Shown in pieces: positions 11,423-22,980 of a stretch of 64,000 nucleotides of DNA. A program made the position numbers and the translations under genes. The DNA lies in NCBI GenBank assembly GCA_036936605.1, contig JAUPFV010000005.1, positions 190,462,958-190,526,957 of the forward strand, read 5' to 3'. Within the stretch, counting starts at the first letter, position 1, and every line of letters starts with the position of its first letter. The notes beneath the pieces were generated by a model. It saw only the letters and a program-made list of their open reading frames with translations. It searched no databases and was not told the DNA's origin. This DNA comes from Limnanthes douglasii subsp. nivea. Taxonomy: Eukaryota > Streptophyta > Magnoliopsida > Brassicales > Limnanthaceae.

Positions 11423-14400
11423 CTAGCTTTTAGAGATTAAGTAGCCAAGGTCGTTGCTTTCTAGGTTGATAATAGCAAGAAGGAATGAATGAGCATTAAA
11501 CTGAGTGAAATTTTGGTCCTTCTTGCTATTTAAAGTCCATTTCGCGATCTAATCAGTTTCCTGATTTTGGACTCGCGAAATGTGCTTCAATGATGTACTG
11601 GGAGCAATTAGTTTCCTACATATAGAAAGAGAAGAAGAGAACTGGGAATGATATTTTCCTTCACCAACCATGTTGATAAGAGACAGACAATCGGTCTCAA
11701 TATCAACAAGGGTCCAATAACGCTCTCTGCAAAGGAGAAGAGCCTCCATCAAGGTTTTCGTTTCAGTAACAATAGTGGAGAGCTTGCCAAAGTTCTGACC
11801 CAGACCAACAACCAGCCCACCACTGCAGTTTGTAATGATAAGACCTTCACTGGTCTCTCCCACATGGTGGCAAGCACCATCAAGATTCAGTTTTAGCCTT
11901 CCACAAGCAGGAGTCAACCATTTAAGGTACGTCACTTTTCTGTTTTTCAAGTCTGAGTAGCAAACCATAGTAGTAGCTGCTTTATTAGATTTAAGCCAAT
12001 GCTTAGGAGAAACTTTATTAGAATATTCAAGACCATAGATAATCTTGTATACTAAATTTAAAGCAGAAACAAGAATTTGCTTAGCGTTTTTAAACTTAAC
12101 AGCATTTCCGTTTTTCCAAATGACCCGGGAAATTAAAGCTGGGATTATATGGGTAATGTGAACCTTCTGTTTTGAGAACCAAAACCAGATTCTCAAAACA
12201 TGAGGGAACACCATATACCTTTCGATCTTAATATTAAAAATGCTGCTAAAATGGTCCCAAAGATACCAATCAACGTCACAGTTAATAAAAACACGATTAA
12301 TGTTTTTAATATTAGGGCATACCTGACATTTAGAAACAATGTTAATGGATCTCCTCATTAGGACAACATCAATAGGCATAAAACCTTTTAAAATCCTCCA
12401 TAGAAGAAAGGAAATCTTCCTTAGAGTAATAGAGTTCCAAATTTTGCAGTAGATCCCAGACCTGGTAGAGTGGTGTCTAGTAAAATCCCAAGTTATTTTA
12501 GTGTTAAACTTTTGATCAAGGGAGAGCTTCCATATAAGCTTGTCCTCTTTGTTCTTTTCAATACTAAATAGATTAATCTAGCTCATTCTGTCAGTATTGA
12601 TCAAATCCTTGTAATTATTAATGTCCCAACCATCATTCCTCGAGAAGGAATTGACCTTGGCTCTTAAAAACAAGTTATTCTCCAAGTTGCTAAGTCAATG
12701 ATAGAAGGACTATTGGGCCAGTCTTCCCTCCAAAAATCGATGTCCCCTTTTCCTAGGATCCATCTCATGTTAACTTCAGCATGAGCCTTGATACCTACAA
12801 GTCTTGTGCACACTAAAGAGCCGGAAGATTTAGCATTTAAAGGATGCCAATTATTGCTGTAAATATCATTCATGATATTAGACCATAAACTAATGTTTTG
12901 CTTGTAATTGAACCATAATTTCTAGAGAAATTTGACTGAATATGAGAAAGTCTTCTGATATTCAGTCCTCCCTCGGCAAATGGCTTGCAAAGCCTGTGTC
13001 AGAAAGTCCAATTAATAGAAGCCTCATTAATTTTACAGTGTCACAAAAAATTATTGAATATCTTTTCAAGCCTGCTAATAAAACAGTTAAGAATTAACGT
13101 GTTTTGCATCCAATATAATGGAATAGGCATAAGAACATAAGTAATCAGGCAGAGTCTACCCCAAAAAGATAGAAATTTGAAATCCCAATGATTAATCTTA
13201 ACATTAATTTTATCCAACATAGAATTGAAGTTACTGGATGTGTTATTTTTGTTAAGATTGATCCCTAAATAAGCCGTAGGAAGGTTTTCGACAGAAAAAC
13301 CTGATTGGATAGCCAAACTTGTGATTTTGTTGTGATGAGCTTTGTTGGACAGAGTCACCTTAGTTTTCTCCTTATTGATAAACTGTCTTTAAATAGCCTG
13401 ATATCTGTCTAAGAAACAACTAAGCTTATTAATAGAAGACTTAAGCCCGTTCGTGAAAATTAGCACATCATCATCAAAGCCACTACACAGAATAATCATT
13501 TCAATTCTAGAAGCATAAGCCATATCTGTGTTATTAGTGAACAGATGGTTTAGGCCACAAATTAAAACCTCCTCCCTAATGATAAAGAGTCTTGGAGACA
13601 AAGGATCTCTCTGTCTCAAGCCTCTCTTGCTCTTGAAGTAATCATAGACCATTGCATTTAGTAAAATAGACATATTCACATTCATAATTGTTCTGCAAAT
13701 CAAGTTAACCACATCATTAGAAAAGCCAAAAGAAGTGAGGACCTTCACAATAAAAGGAAAGGACATTTGGTCAAAGGCGTTTGACATGTCCAACTTAATA
13801 AACATGTTGCACTTTTTAGGTTTTCTATTGATATCATGCAGGATTTCTCTAGTAATTAAGATATTTTCGTGTATATTTATATTTTTAACAAAAGATGATT
13901 GATTTTTGGAAATGATTTTGGGCAGGAGGACAACAAGTCTAGGGTTTAGCAACTTCGATAAGAGTCTGTTAAGAATGGAGCACATGCTAATATGCCTATA
14001 ATTTCTCCATCTAACACGGTCAGCATTCTTAGGAATCCATCAAATACCTATGGCGAAAATGCCAGAAGGAAACTGATGACCATATTGCAATACAAAGATC
14101 CATTTTAATAATGGGCCAACCGCTAATATAGAAGGTAACATTATAACCATCAATACCAGCAGCACTATATTTGCTCATAGTATTGATGGTTTACCAAATT
14201 TCATCGTCACTAGCAAAATTAAGCAGCACGCTATTATCATCATTTGTTATAAGATTAGGAATAAGATTAAACATACTATCATGCATATTAGAATCCTCAT
14301 CAGTAAAATCTTTATAAGGATTGAAACTTAACACCTTTTTAAAATACTCCTCGCCTAAATTGCCAATGCTATCAGCATCATTAATGTTGTCAACATTATT

Positions 14401-15519
14401 ACTGTAATAACATTCCTTCTTTTCTTCTTTTCAGCAAAAGCATGGAAAGCTTTCTTGTTGCGGCCACTGTCTTTAAGCCAAGTGGTATAACATTTCTACT
14501 TCCAGAACTCTTCCTTATTCCTTAATGCTTTAAGATGAAGACTAACTTATTTACTATGATTACACTTAGAAATGTTATTAATTTGCAGCAAATGAATCTT
14601 CTCCATGGAATCTACATTTCTTTCAGTATCTTTCAAAATACTAAGATATTTCCAAACTGGTTAGTATTCCAATCCCTTAAATATTGTTTAAGGCTTTCTA
14701 GTTTAAACCAAAACACTTCATTTGGACCACCATTAATTTTAAGATTCCAATTCTGTCTCACAAGAGTAAGAAAGGAATCATGGTTGGTCCACATGTTCAA
14801 GAATTTGAAACTTTTTTTATTACTATGAAATGTGTTTAAATTGTTTTGAGTAGCAGTAATAAACAAAGGAGCATAGTCAGAACATGTTTTGACCATGTGA
14901 TGAACACGAGTCCTAGAGAAGCTTTCTGCCGAGACTCTGTTAAACATGACTTGTCCATCCCTTTCTATCTAGTCCCTCTATTCCAAGTGAACTTGTGACC
15001 AATATACTCAGTATCTTCCAAACTCCAATCTCTAATCATATCCAAGAAGTCCTCCATACCATTATGGTTAGTCGTAGAACATCCCATTTGCTCCTCTGAA
15101 TTAGTAATGATGTTGAAGTCCCCCATAGTAATCCAACAACTATCAGAAATAGCTTCATTCCTCAGCATCTCCCAAAGACTTAATCTTAAATTCCTCTGGC
15201 ATTTAGCATACACCGCAGAAAGGAAAAAAGGTTTATCAATGTTAGTATAGGTAACCTTCATATGAATACACTGATCTATATTATCAATGATACTAATACT
15301 AGAATCAGCGGTCTAGAACATCCAGATTTTATTTAAACAGTTAGAAGAATAGTGATCAAAACCCAATTTAATAGCAATATTACTTATCTTATTAGAAGAG
15401 TTCAGAGGTTCTTGAATAACAAAAATCTTAACATGCACCAACTTAACAATAGAAATCAGTCTACAAACTTTGAGGATATTACTGATGCTACGAACATTCC
15501 AATTAAGCATCTTTATCAT
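11423..15519 (-). pseudogene. LINE ORF2 (EN-RT-zf-RNase H), unit 1
   Basis: The start MIKMLNWNVR (15519) opens the endonuclease; IQEP, ITMGDFN and TWNRG motifs run to 14965. RT follows: palm region 13985-13389 with RGLRQRDPLSP (normally QGDP) and FDDDVLIF (normally FADD), thumb to 13041. A zf-RVT-like Cys/His region (KCQVCPNI) is at about 12325. RNase H (LKLNLDGACHH, ETDCLSLIN) is at about 11900-11540, with TGG to TAG just before IAKW (about 11549). The frame then runs to a stop at 11423. Many frameshifts. It overlaps the ORF1 end by 17 bases. Confidence 0.85.
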
Positions 15520-16742
15520 TATCAGATAGAGATTTGTATCTGGTTTTAGTCCCTGAGTACTTTAAAGACTTTATAATGACTTTACTCTGCTTTTTGTACT
15601 TTTTTGCAGATGACAACTTCTTGTTGAAGATGGTTTTGAAGCCAGGATCAAGAGTGTTCCTTAAAGGAGATATCGGGTTACTGCCAGCATTATCAGGATC
15701 ATGAGATCTAACTTCAAGAACTTTGTTTCATTCAGGATTGCTCTGATTATGTGTCTGTTTCAGTTGTTGAATAGCTTCAACTATTTGTCTGCGCTCAGGA
15801 AGAGTGACATTTGTATTTTTAGACAAATTAATATGGAAAGTTGTAATAGGAGTTTGTTCTTCAACAATATGAACCTCATTGTTCTTGGATGATTCTAATT
15901 TATCTACCTTTTCTTCAGTTTTGTCATTTTTTTCCTTCTGTATCACCTTTCTTGATCTTGTTATAGTCTGTTATGCAATGTCCAATATGATAACAATGAA
16001 AGCATTACGAACGCAGATTTTTGTAACTCAAGTTAAGCCAACATCCGTCATTTGAATCGAAACCTACCCATAATTTACTATGAAGTTTCTTTGAGGTATC
16101 CAGTTCAACTAAAGCAAAGGCAACATTGCCATAAGCTCTATTAACATCTGGACAGTCAACTTTGTATGGCATGCCCAGTGAAGCCACAATACTATGAAGA
16201 ATATCTTCATTATACATGAATTCAGGAAGCTTCCGAATTCTGACCTATACTAGAGCCATAGGGTTCTCTTTTTTGCCATTGAAACCTGGCCACCATCTTA
16301 GAATTCTCATAACAACACCATCAACATTCCATATACTCTTCTGCCATAACTTGATAACATCGTCCTTCAAGTCAAATTCTATAAGAACATGGTGTGAATC
16401 CCATGTTTTCCAGTTAAAACAACCACAGAATTTGAATGAGGAAAAGAAGTGATCAAGAACAGACTTTTTTGGAAGATCGTTTGTGAACTTTCCTATAAGC
16501 GTAGTTCTAGCCTTTTTCATGAGCGAATCTTTCGTTTCTTGAGCAAATTGAATATAAACATAGTCTTGTTTCTCATTCATAAAATCAGGTCAAATATCTT
16601 CTTTCGTTAGCTCCACTCGCTGCTTTACCGAGTCCGCAAAAGATTTCTTGAATTGAGATATAATCTGATTAGCAATGCTTGCTTGATAATGAAGAGTGGG
16701 ATACTCTTCGTCAAAAGAACAAGCCCTGCTTCTTACTTCCAT
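15503..16742 (-). pseudogene. LINE ORF1 (gag-like, DUF4283-type), unit 1
   Basis: The start ATG is at 16742 (MEVRSRA). The nucleic-acid-binding DUF4283-like region spans about 16560-16030 (WDSHHVLIEF, RILRWWPGF, VRIRKLPEFMYNED). A CCHC knuckle follows (CFHCYHIGHCITDY), whose last Cys is Tyr here. In-frame stops occur, for example after KEDI near 16595. Its product would coat LINE RNA. Confidence 0.75.
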
Positions 16743-16770
16743 TGCACAAGGGAGGAGAAAAGACTACAAC

Positions 16771-17302
16771 TTAAAGAAAAAAGACGAAGATTCATCTTCT
16801 TGGAACAGTCGCAAAAAATTGAAGTTCTATGAATGGTTCAATCAAATATTATCGTATCTTAATTAATCTGATCTCGACGGCAACTTAATACTTTTTTGAG
16901 GTTCTATGAATAGTTCAATCAAATATTATCGTATCTTAATTAATCTGATCTCGACGACAACTTACTACATCTTTGGTAGTGAAAATGATACTTAATTAGT
17001 CTTTTAAATAAGTTTCCAGTTTCTCATCCGTATAGCTACGTATATTGTATTGAATATTAAAATTGGTTAATATAAAAAATTGAACTATGAATCCCTACCA
17101 TTCCATTATACATCCGCAGAATATAAAATATTGAAACGAGTTCAACTAATAAAGATAGATGTTGAAAATAGAAGAAATTATAACATCTCATTGCTTAAAA
17201 CAAGAAAAATTAGGTGGTTTACCCCCTAAAATTACAGACCAAAAAATAAAAATTGCTAATACATTTTAAAAGAAAACAGACAAATATACTAGTACCACAA
17301 GG
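16771..17302. other. UGT 3' flank, unit 1, with a 77-bp-period tandem duplication
   Basis: A 64-bp segment at 16824-16887 is repeated at 16901-16964 with two visible base changes. Unit 3 has a single shortened version missing about 35 bases. From about 17040 rightwards I see no difference from unit 3. No gene is present. Confidence 0.8.
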
Positions 17303-18703
17303 CTAAGTAAAAACTTTGCCTAGTACTTGAGTGAAGAACTCATTCACATTCTGGTCAGAGGAACCACCGCGATCCACTGCTTTCTTTGCCTTCTCTCTCA
17401 GCTCCGCCGCATTTTTCTTCATCTCTATAGCCTTCGGTCCTTCAGTCACCTCCATAATGCATCTCTCAACTTCTTCCACTTTGAGCTCCCCGTCTTTCTC
17501 ACTATTATTCATCCTCACCCCAATTTTGAAAACATCACTCAAAAGTTTTGCATCCACCGGCTGATCCGTCCATCCAGGATACACAATCACAGGCACGCCC
17601 GCCACGACGGTCTCCAAAGTAGAGTTCCAGCCGCCATGTGTCACAAAACAAGCTAAACTTTTGTGCTTTAGCACTCTCTCTTGTGAACACCACTCCACAA
17701 TCAATCCATTACCTTTTCCAATCTCGTCCTCCAAGAACTCCGGCACTTTTAAAGTCTCTGAAGAACCATTATCTTTGTAAATGTTTTTATCAGACGATCT
17801 TATCACCCACAAAAACATTTTCTTCTTGTTTTTCAAGGCTGTCGCTAGGCTTTGGATTTGATTTTGAGTGAAAACAGTGATGCTTCCAAAAGAAATGTAT
17901 ATCACTGATGATAATGGTTTTTTATCAAGCCATTTGATATAATAATCATCATCGGAACATTTGCCTTGCTTAGTGTCTTCATTCCCAATAAGATATTGTG
18001 ACACTAGAGGTCCAATGGGGATGATAGGCTTTAGTAAATTCATTGAGTTTACTATATTATCCTCTAGCTCATAAAATGAACTCCCTAGAACCCATTTTAC
18101 TTTATCCAAGCTTTCGACAATTTTACGAATTGAATCTCGATGAGGACTAGAAGGAACAAACAAGGTTGGGAGTTCACGTACCTTTAACACAGGCATTCCA
18201 GGTAGCTCTAGGGTTTCGTCTGGCTTATCAAAATCTGGAAACGAGTTAGTTTTCATGAAATAACGATAATAGATTGCATAAACTGCTGAGGCTTGGATCC
18301 AAAGCATAGCACAAGGGATGTCAAATTGTAAAGCAACATCCGCAGCCCATGGAGTGAAAGGATTGATAATCATGCAACATAATCTTTTCTTGTCTTGAAG
18401 ATTTTTAATTAAATTTGAAAGACTTTGAGCTCCCACTGTTTCTAGTGCTTCGTGCATAACCCTAGGATTTCCAAGCCGGTCAAAATCAGCAGCAAGGCCA
18501 TCAGAGAATAACTCATATTGAATAAGTGGGTTACTTTTTTTTGTTGTGTAATCCATATGGCCTAAATGTTCGACACAAGCTATGGTCACATGGATGTTTT
18601 TCAAAGTGAAGCGGTTTGCGAGATTGAACATAGGGTTAAAATGTCCTGCTAAGTGGACAGTCACCATTAAAACATGCATCTCCTCTTGATGGATGCCTAC
18701 CAT
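17303..18703 (-). CDS. UDP-glycosyltransferase, UGT84B-like (copy 1)
   Basis: This is an intact, intronless 466-residue family-1 glycosyltransferase. The N-terminal acceptor domain begins MVGIHQEEMHVLMVTVHL, with catalytic His21 in AGHFNPM. WIQASAVYAIYYRYFMKTNS and KVKWVLGSSFYELE are typical of the UGT84B group. The 44-residue PSPG donor box spans residues 338-381; it ends in Gln381, which usually goes with UDP-glucose. The near-invariant HCGWNS is HGGWNS (Gly357). The tail (DAKLLSDV, GELKVEEVERC) also matches UGT84B. Arabidopsis UGT84B enzymes form glucose esters of carboxylic acids such as auxin; the substrate here is unknown. It should be cytosolic, as no signal peptide is seen. ATG at 18703 is chosen because it fits the family N-terminus and has a good context (A at -3, G at +4); the frame upstream is open but has no ATG. 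Confidence 0.93.
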   Translation of the reverse strand: MVGIHQEEMHVLMVTVHLAGHFNPMFNLANRFTLKNIHVTIACVEHLGHMDYTTKKSNPLIQYELFSDGLAADFDRLGNPRVMHEALETVGAQSLSNLIKNLQDKKRLCCMIINPFTPWAADVALQFDIPCAMLWIQASAVYAIYYRYFMKTNSFPDFDKPDETLELPGMPVLKVRELPTLFVPSSPHRDSIRKIVESLDKVKWVLGSSFYELEDNIVNSMNLLKPIIPIGPLVSQYLIGNEDTKQGKCSDDDYYIKWLDKKPLSSVIYISFGSITVFTQNQIQSLATALKNKKKMFLWVIRSSDKNIYKDNGSSETLKVPEFLEDEIGKGNGLIVEWCSQERVLKHKSLACFVTHGGWNSTLETVVAGVPVIVYPGWTDQPVDAKLLSDVFKIGVRMNNSEKDGELKVEEVERCIMEVTEGPKAIEMKKNAAELREKAKKAVDRGGSSDQNVNEFFTQVLGKVFT

Positions 18704-18800
18704 TTTTCTTTTGAGGGATAGAGAGAAAGTTTGCGACAAAAAAGATTGAGATTGTTTAGTTTTGTTTAGTGAAAAATACAATTTTATAACGAGTCACCTA

Positions 18801-18810
18801 GATATATATC
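18801..18810 (-). promoter_or_regulatory. Candidate TATA box of UGT copy 1
   Basis: GATATATATC lies about 100 bases upstream of the ATG, which would leave a leader of about 70 bases. The position is plausible, but the region is AT-rich, so this is only a candidate. The same sequence occurs at copy 2. Confidence 0.4.
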
Positions 18811-18999
18811 ATATGATCGGATCAATTTTTATTCCAAATTAAGTTCGTGGTGCTATAGTATAAAATATGATATATATGGTAATTTAAATAATAAGAAAGT
18901 CAACAGTAATTTCAATTTTCCATTTTATAGATAATAAATTTTGACCATGCTGGTAGTAGAATGGAATGTAGGTCAATATATTAATATCTTATATTTTGT

Positions 19000-19247
19000 G
19001 GGAAAAAAACATTGCAAGTTCTCCATATTTGTTAATTGTTTCACATCGGTCCATTTATTTTATCCCATAATAAACAAGTCCTTTACGTAACAAGCATGTT
19101 GTTTTTTTAAACTATGAAAGACTTGTTTATTACAAAAATCACATGTTCATTATATTTTTGAAACGAAAGGGACCTACTTATTATAAAGGTCAAAGATGGA
19201 AATTCACGTTACAACTAACAAACATAGGATTTGCTATATTTTTTACA
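19000..19247. mobile_element. Diverged MITE remnant upstream of UGT copy 1
   Basis: It begins GGGAAAAAAACATTGCAAG and shares the order of blocks with the MITE at 8922-9245: TCTCCATATTTGTTA, CACATCGGTCC, ATAAACAAGTCCTT, GGGACCTACTTATTA, and GTTACAACTAACAAACATAGGA near the right end. The termini are still partly complementary. It lies about 300 bp upstream of the UGT start codon. No coding capacity. Confidence 0.7.
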
Positions 19248-19565
19248 CTGCCTTTTGTCTATATTTCATAGTTATTTCATTTAGTTTAGTTTCAGTTGGC
19301 ATGTTTAAACAATATAAGGTAAAATAATATATCGCTCTCTTAAATAAAGAAAATTTTTTTTAATTTTTTTAATGACTATATATAGATATAAATATACAAT
19401 ATTTAAAGTATTTACTATGTATAATTAAGATTTAAAATTTCAAGCGAAAAAGAAGGACGCGAAGACAAGATTCAAAATTCATCATCTTGAAATGTTGCCA
19501 TCTCAAGTCATCTTTAACCTTGCTTTCGGTCTCTTTTTTTGTTACTTGTCAAATCCATCAATAAC
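19248..19565. other. AT-rich spacer, nothing recognised
   Basis: There is no open frame or clear repeat. The right part may belong to the 5' untranslated region of the plus-strand LINE. Confidence 0.5.
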
Positions 19566-20890
19566 ATGACATATCCATCAACACCATCCAAATATGATTT
19601 TCTTTCTCTTCAAAATCAACAGAAAACTACTAAAATCAACACATAAATCTGCAGCAAAATAGACAATTCACTGTATTATAATAATCCCAACAATAACATC
19701 ACCATATCGTATGCAGATGTTACCACACCACACATCAACAGTCATATCATCAAACATGTGGAAATTCTCAAGAAAAGCGACTACATATCCCATCAATAAA
19801 ATTCACACTCATTGCAAAAATCTCCAATGGTCTACCAATAAAAGAGCTTTCTAAGCCAGTTTCGTAAATCCAGAAAATTCACACAAGTCTACGGCATATC
19901 AAACTGGGATTCCATGCATGTTTTAATTGAATTTAAACTAAAGAGGATATGTTCAAATGGTGTTGTCGTGGAGTTTGGACTATTGGTTATCAAGCCATGC
20001 GCATATTTAAATGGTCCCCATACTTTCAATCCCAAATATGAAAACCCGACATGGCCAATCTGGATAAGAATTGAAAACTTACCAGAATACCTTTATGAAA
20101 AAGCGTTCATAAACTCAGTAGCATCGTCTCTTTGGCCAACCTCTCAAAGTTTGGGTCCGTGAAAATAATCACGAAATGTACAATGCCTTTTATACATGGA
20201 TAGAAGTGGACCTCACCGAGAACCTTCAGCATCACATTTAGGCTGGTTTGGGAGACAACAACTGATGTTGGCTCCATATCAGCTACACCGATATCCTCAC
20301 TTACTGTGATTCTTGTTTTCACATTATCCACAAAAAAAACATGCAAGTAACTCTGTAATCAACAGAATAAACATGGAAACATCAACAAAACCGAGGAAAT
20401 TCAGGAAAAAGATACCTTCTCAAATTGCAGGAACAAACCCGCCAATATCAAATCTATCATAGTCAAACAAACTTAACCGACCAGTTCTGAAAATAGCCAC
20501 AAAACCTTAAACAAGTCTTCTGAAAACCATAACAATATACACCCAAAAGATTACAATATCAACATAGTAAATCGTCAAAGTAATGATCCTAAAACCCCTC
20601 GTAAAGAAGAGATCATAAGGTCTATACGAAATCTTGAAGAAGGTTATGCTCAAGAAACCAACCTTGATTATGGTAATCTAAATACTGGAGAACAAACACC
20701 TAGAGAGGACAATGTTTCCAGTATGCATTCTACTCTAACTCTCAAGCACAAAGATAAAGATCATGATTTCCAGGAAATGCTAAATAAGAGAATAAAAGAA
20801 GCTAATCAACGAAAGAGAAAAGGTAGCATTTTCATCAAGTCCCTCTTTGGGTCTAACAAGTCTCCTAAACATAGAGCTAACAATGATTAA
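19566..20890 (+). pseudogene. LINE ORF1 (gag-like), plus-strand LINE, unit 1
   Basis: The ATG at 19566 begins MTYPSTSSKYDF, which ends early at an in-frame stop. A DUF4283-like segment lies at 19880-20160 (WDSMHVLIEFKLK, PTWPIWIRIENLPEYLYEKA). The C-terminal basic part ends at the TAA at 20888-20890. Several frameshifts. The stop overlaps the ORF2 start (ATGATTAA). Confidence 0.7.
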
Positions 20891-22980
20891 GTTTCTTAGA
20901 GGGAGCATTCGCGAAATCGACAATAAAGTTTCTAAGAGGATGCTCAAATCTATTGTTAACAATGAGAAAATTACAATTCTTGCTATTCATAAACCTGTCA
21001 TAGAAATGGATAATCTTCCTCTTGTTGCAATCAAGCTTGGTTTCAGCCAATACAACTACAATTCTAACAACAAAATTTGGCTTCTTTTGAAAGATGATTT
21101 CACCCTAGCTACTATACATGATCACCCTTAATTACTTCACACTAAGTTTTCTTACAAAAATCTTGATAAAACGTTATCCATAACTACTGTTTATGTTATA
21201 AACCAAAAACAAAATAAAAAGGACATTGGAAATACCCTTAAGACTATCTCCACTTCTGTTAGGCAATGACTTGTGATAGGTGACTTTAAATCTATCATCT
21301 CTTCAGATGAGCAACTTGGTTGCACCTCCATCAACATAAGCAGTTCTGAAGACTTTAATGACACTTTAAAGACTTCATTTTGGAAGATGTTTGATATGTA
21401 GGATTTAATTATGCATGTACTAACAACACCAAGTGAAAAAGGATAGATGGAGCTCTTTTCAAGAATATGTGACTCACTACTTTAAAAGCACAAAAATCTT
21501 ACATATGGCTAAGACTTGCTCTGATCATTATCCCCTCTATGTGTGTCTATCACAAACGATACCACTCACGGCAAAATTGATTTCAAATTACAAAAATCTT
21601 GGACTCTAAATTATGAATTCTTATTAATAGTTGAAACAAATTGGAATTTGGATTTGCAGGGATATCCAATGTACATTTTCTAGAATAAACTAAAAATTCT
21701 CTAAGGTTCTTTTAAGACCTTGAACAAACAATGATTTGGTAACATCTCGACAAAGTTTTGGAAGCATGAAACTAAGTTAGATAGCAGGAAATAATCCTTC
21801 AGAAGAATGCTAACATGACAACATCAACAATATTTCTATTGCCAATGATTTATTGCTTCAGGCTCTAAAGATGGAAGAAATCTATTGTCACCAAAAAACG
21901 TACTCTACTTGGTTAAAATATGGAGATATAAACACTAAAACTTACCATTCTTTTCTTAAAAAAGAAGAAGGAAGAACTGCATTTCTTGTATAAGAGTTGG
22001 CTCCAAGTGGATTACTGGTTCCAACTATATTGGCTCATGTGCTAAGCATTACTTCAACCAGATTCTTTCTGAAAATCCTTTCACCATCATTCAAGTTGAA
22101 GCTAGCCTCTTGACCAATAAAATCCTTGACATTATTCCCTGTCTAATCAACGATGAAGATAATGAAATGATTATGAAATCTCATACTGAAGAAGAAATCT
22201 TTACAACAATCAATAGTCTAAGCCCTAATAATACTCCAAAATTGGATGGCTTTAATAGAAACTTCTTTATTACCTGCTGACATATCATAAAAAATAATAT
22301 AAATATCGCTCTTTCTTCTTTCATGCTTGGTAAAAATATTCCCCAGGGAATCATGGCTACTTGTATCCGCCCCATCCCCAAGTCCTGCAATCCAACAACA
22401 TGGAAAGAGTTCATGCTAAACAGCTTCTGCACTTTAATATTCAGAATCATATCTAAATTAATCAACAACATGTCAGTTAATATTATTTCGAAAATAATCT
22501 CAGAAGTGCAAGGAGCTTACATACCAGATAAATTCACTCATGAAAACATTGTTATAACTAAAACCTTGATATATGATTTCAATAAAAAGTGTAAAGCTAA
22601 GAACATTCTTTATCAAAGTAGACATGGCCAAGGATTTTGATAGAATGTCTCATAGCTTTATCACAAAATTTCTTACTTTATTTGATTTTAACTCTTTGTT
22701 TGTTAATATGGTCAACAACATGATAAAAATTTCCACATTTTAGTTCGTATTAATTGAAAATATGTAGGTTATTTGAATCGCCAAAGAGGTCTTAGACAAG
22801 GGGACCCTCTGTCCCCAAGTCTCTTTATCATTGCAGAAGAAATTCTGTTTAGAGGCCTTAATAAGTTATTTCACAACACCAAGTCCATGAGATATAACTC
22901 AAGAAGTAGCACTAATATACCTAGTATTGCTTTTTCAGATTACATTTTAATATTTACTAACAAAAATATCTCAAGAAGTA
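20883..22980 (+). pseudogene. LINE ORF2 (EN-RT), plus-strand LINE, unit 1
   Basis: The start reads MIKFLRGSIREI and opens an endonuclease-like region (IKLGFSQYNY; LVIGDFKSI at about 21274, where the usual GDFN has Lys). RT runs from about 22160, with NPTTWKEF and RGLRQGDPLSPSLFIIAEE (about 22780-22840). The catalytic box reads FSDY (about 22940), so the second Asp is lost; units 2 and 3 keep FSDD. It is truncated right after FTNKNISRS. Confidence 0.8.

Larger units (their letters stand above)
10954..16770 (-). mobile_element. LINE (L1-type with RNase H), unit 1, minus strand
   Basis: Order on the minus strand: ORF1 (gag-like), ORF2 with endonuclease, reverse transcriptase, zinc-binding domain and RNase H, a 3' region of about 470 bases, then a short A tract (T7 at 10954-10960). 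The RNase H is typical of a plant L1 group. The 5' end is near the ORF1 start and could not be fixed. I did not find target duplications. Both ORFs are interrupted. It sits head-to-head with the plus-strand LINE, with the UGT gene between them. Confidence 0.85.
19566..22980 (+). mobile_element. LINE (L1-type), unit 1, plus strand, 3'-truncated
   Basis: ORF1, endonuclease and the RT up to its catalytic box are present. The match then stops abruptly at the GT-rich block (about 22980), so thumb, zinc finger, RNase H and poly(A) are missing. It is related to, but clearly different from, the minus-strand LINE in the same unit. Confidence 0.85.

Noticed and set aside
11648..11896. Plus-strand frame over the LINE RNase H
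   Set aside because: It is antisense to clear RNase H coding sequence and has no domain of its own.
17327..17871. Open frames on the plus strand over the UGT gene (also 48663-49207)
   Set aside because: They are antisense shadows of the UGT coding region and have no recognisable domain. Their identity between copies only reflects identical DNA.
18704..18781. A 26-codon N-terminal extension of the UGT frame (also 50040-50117)
   Set aside because: The extended frame starts at TTG, has no ATG, and lies where the leader is expected. The ATG at 18703 fits the family N-terminus and has a good start context.
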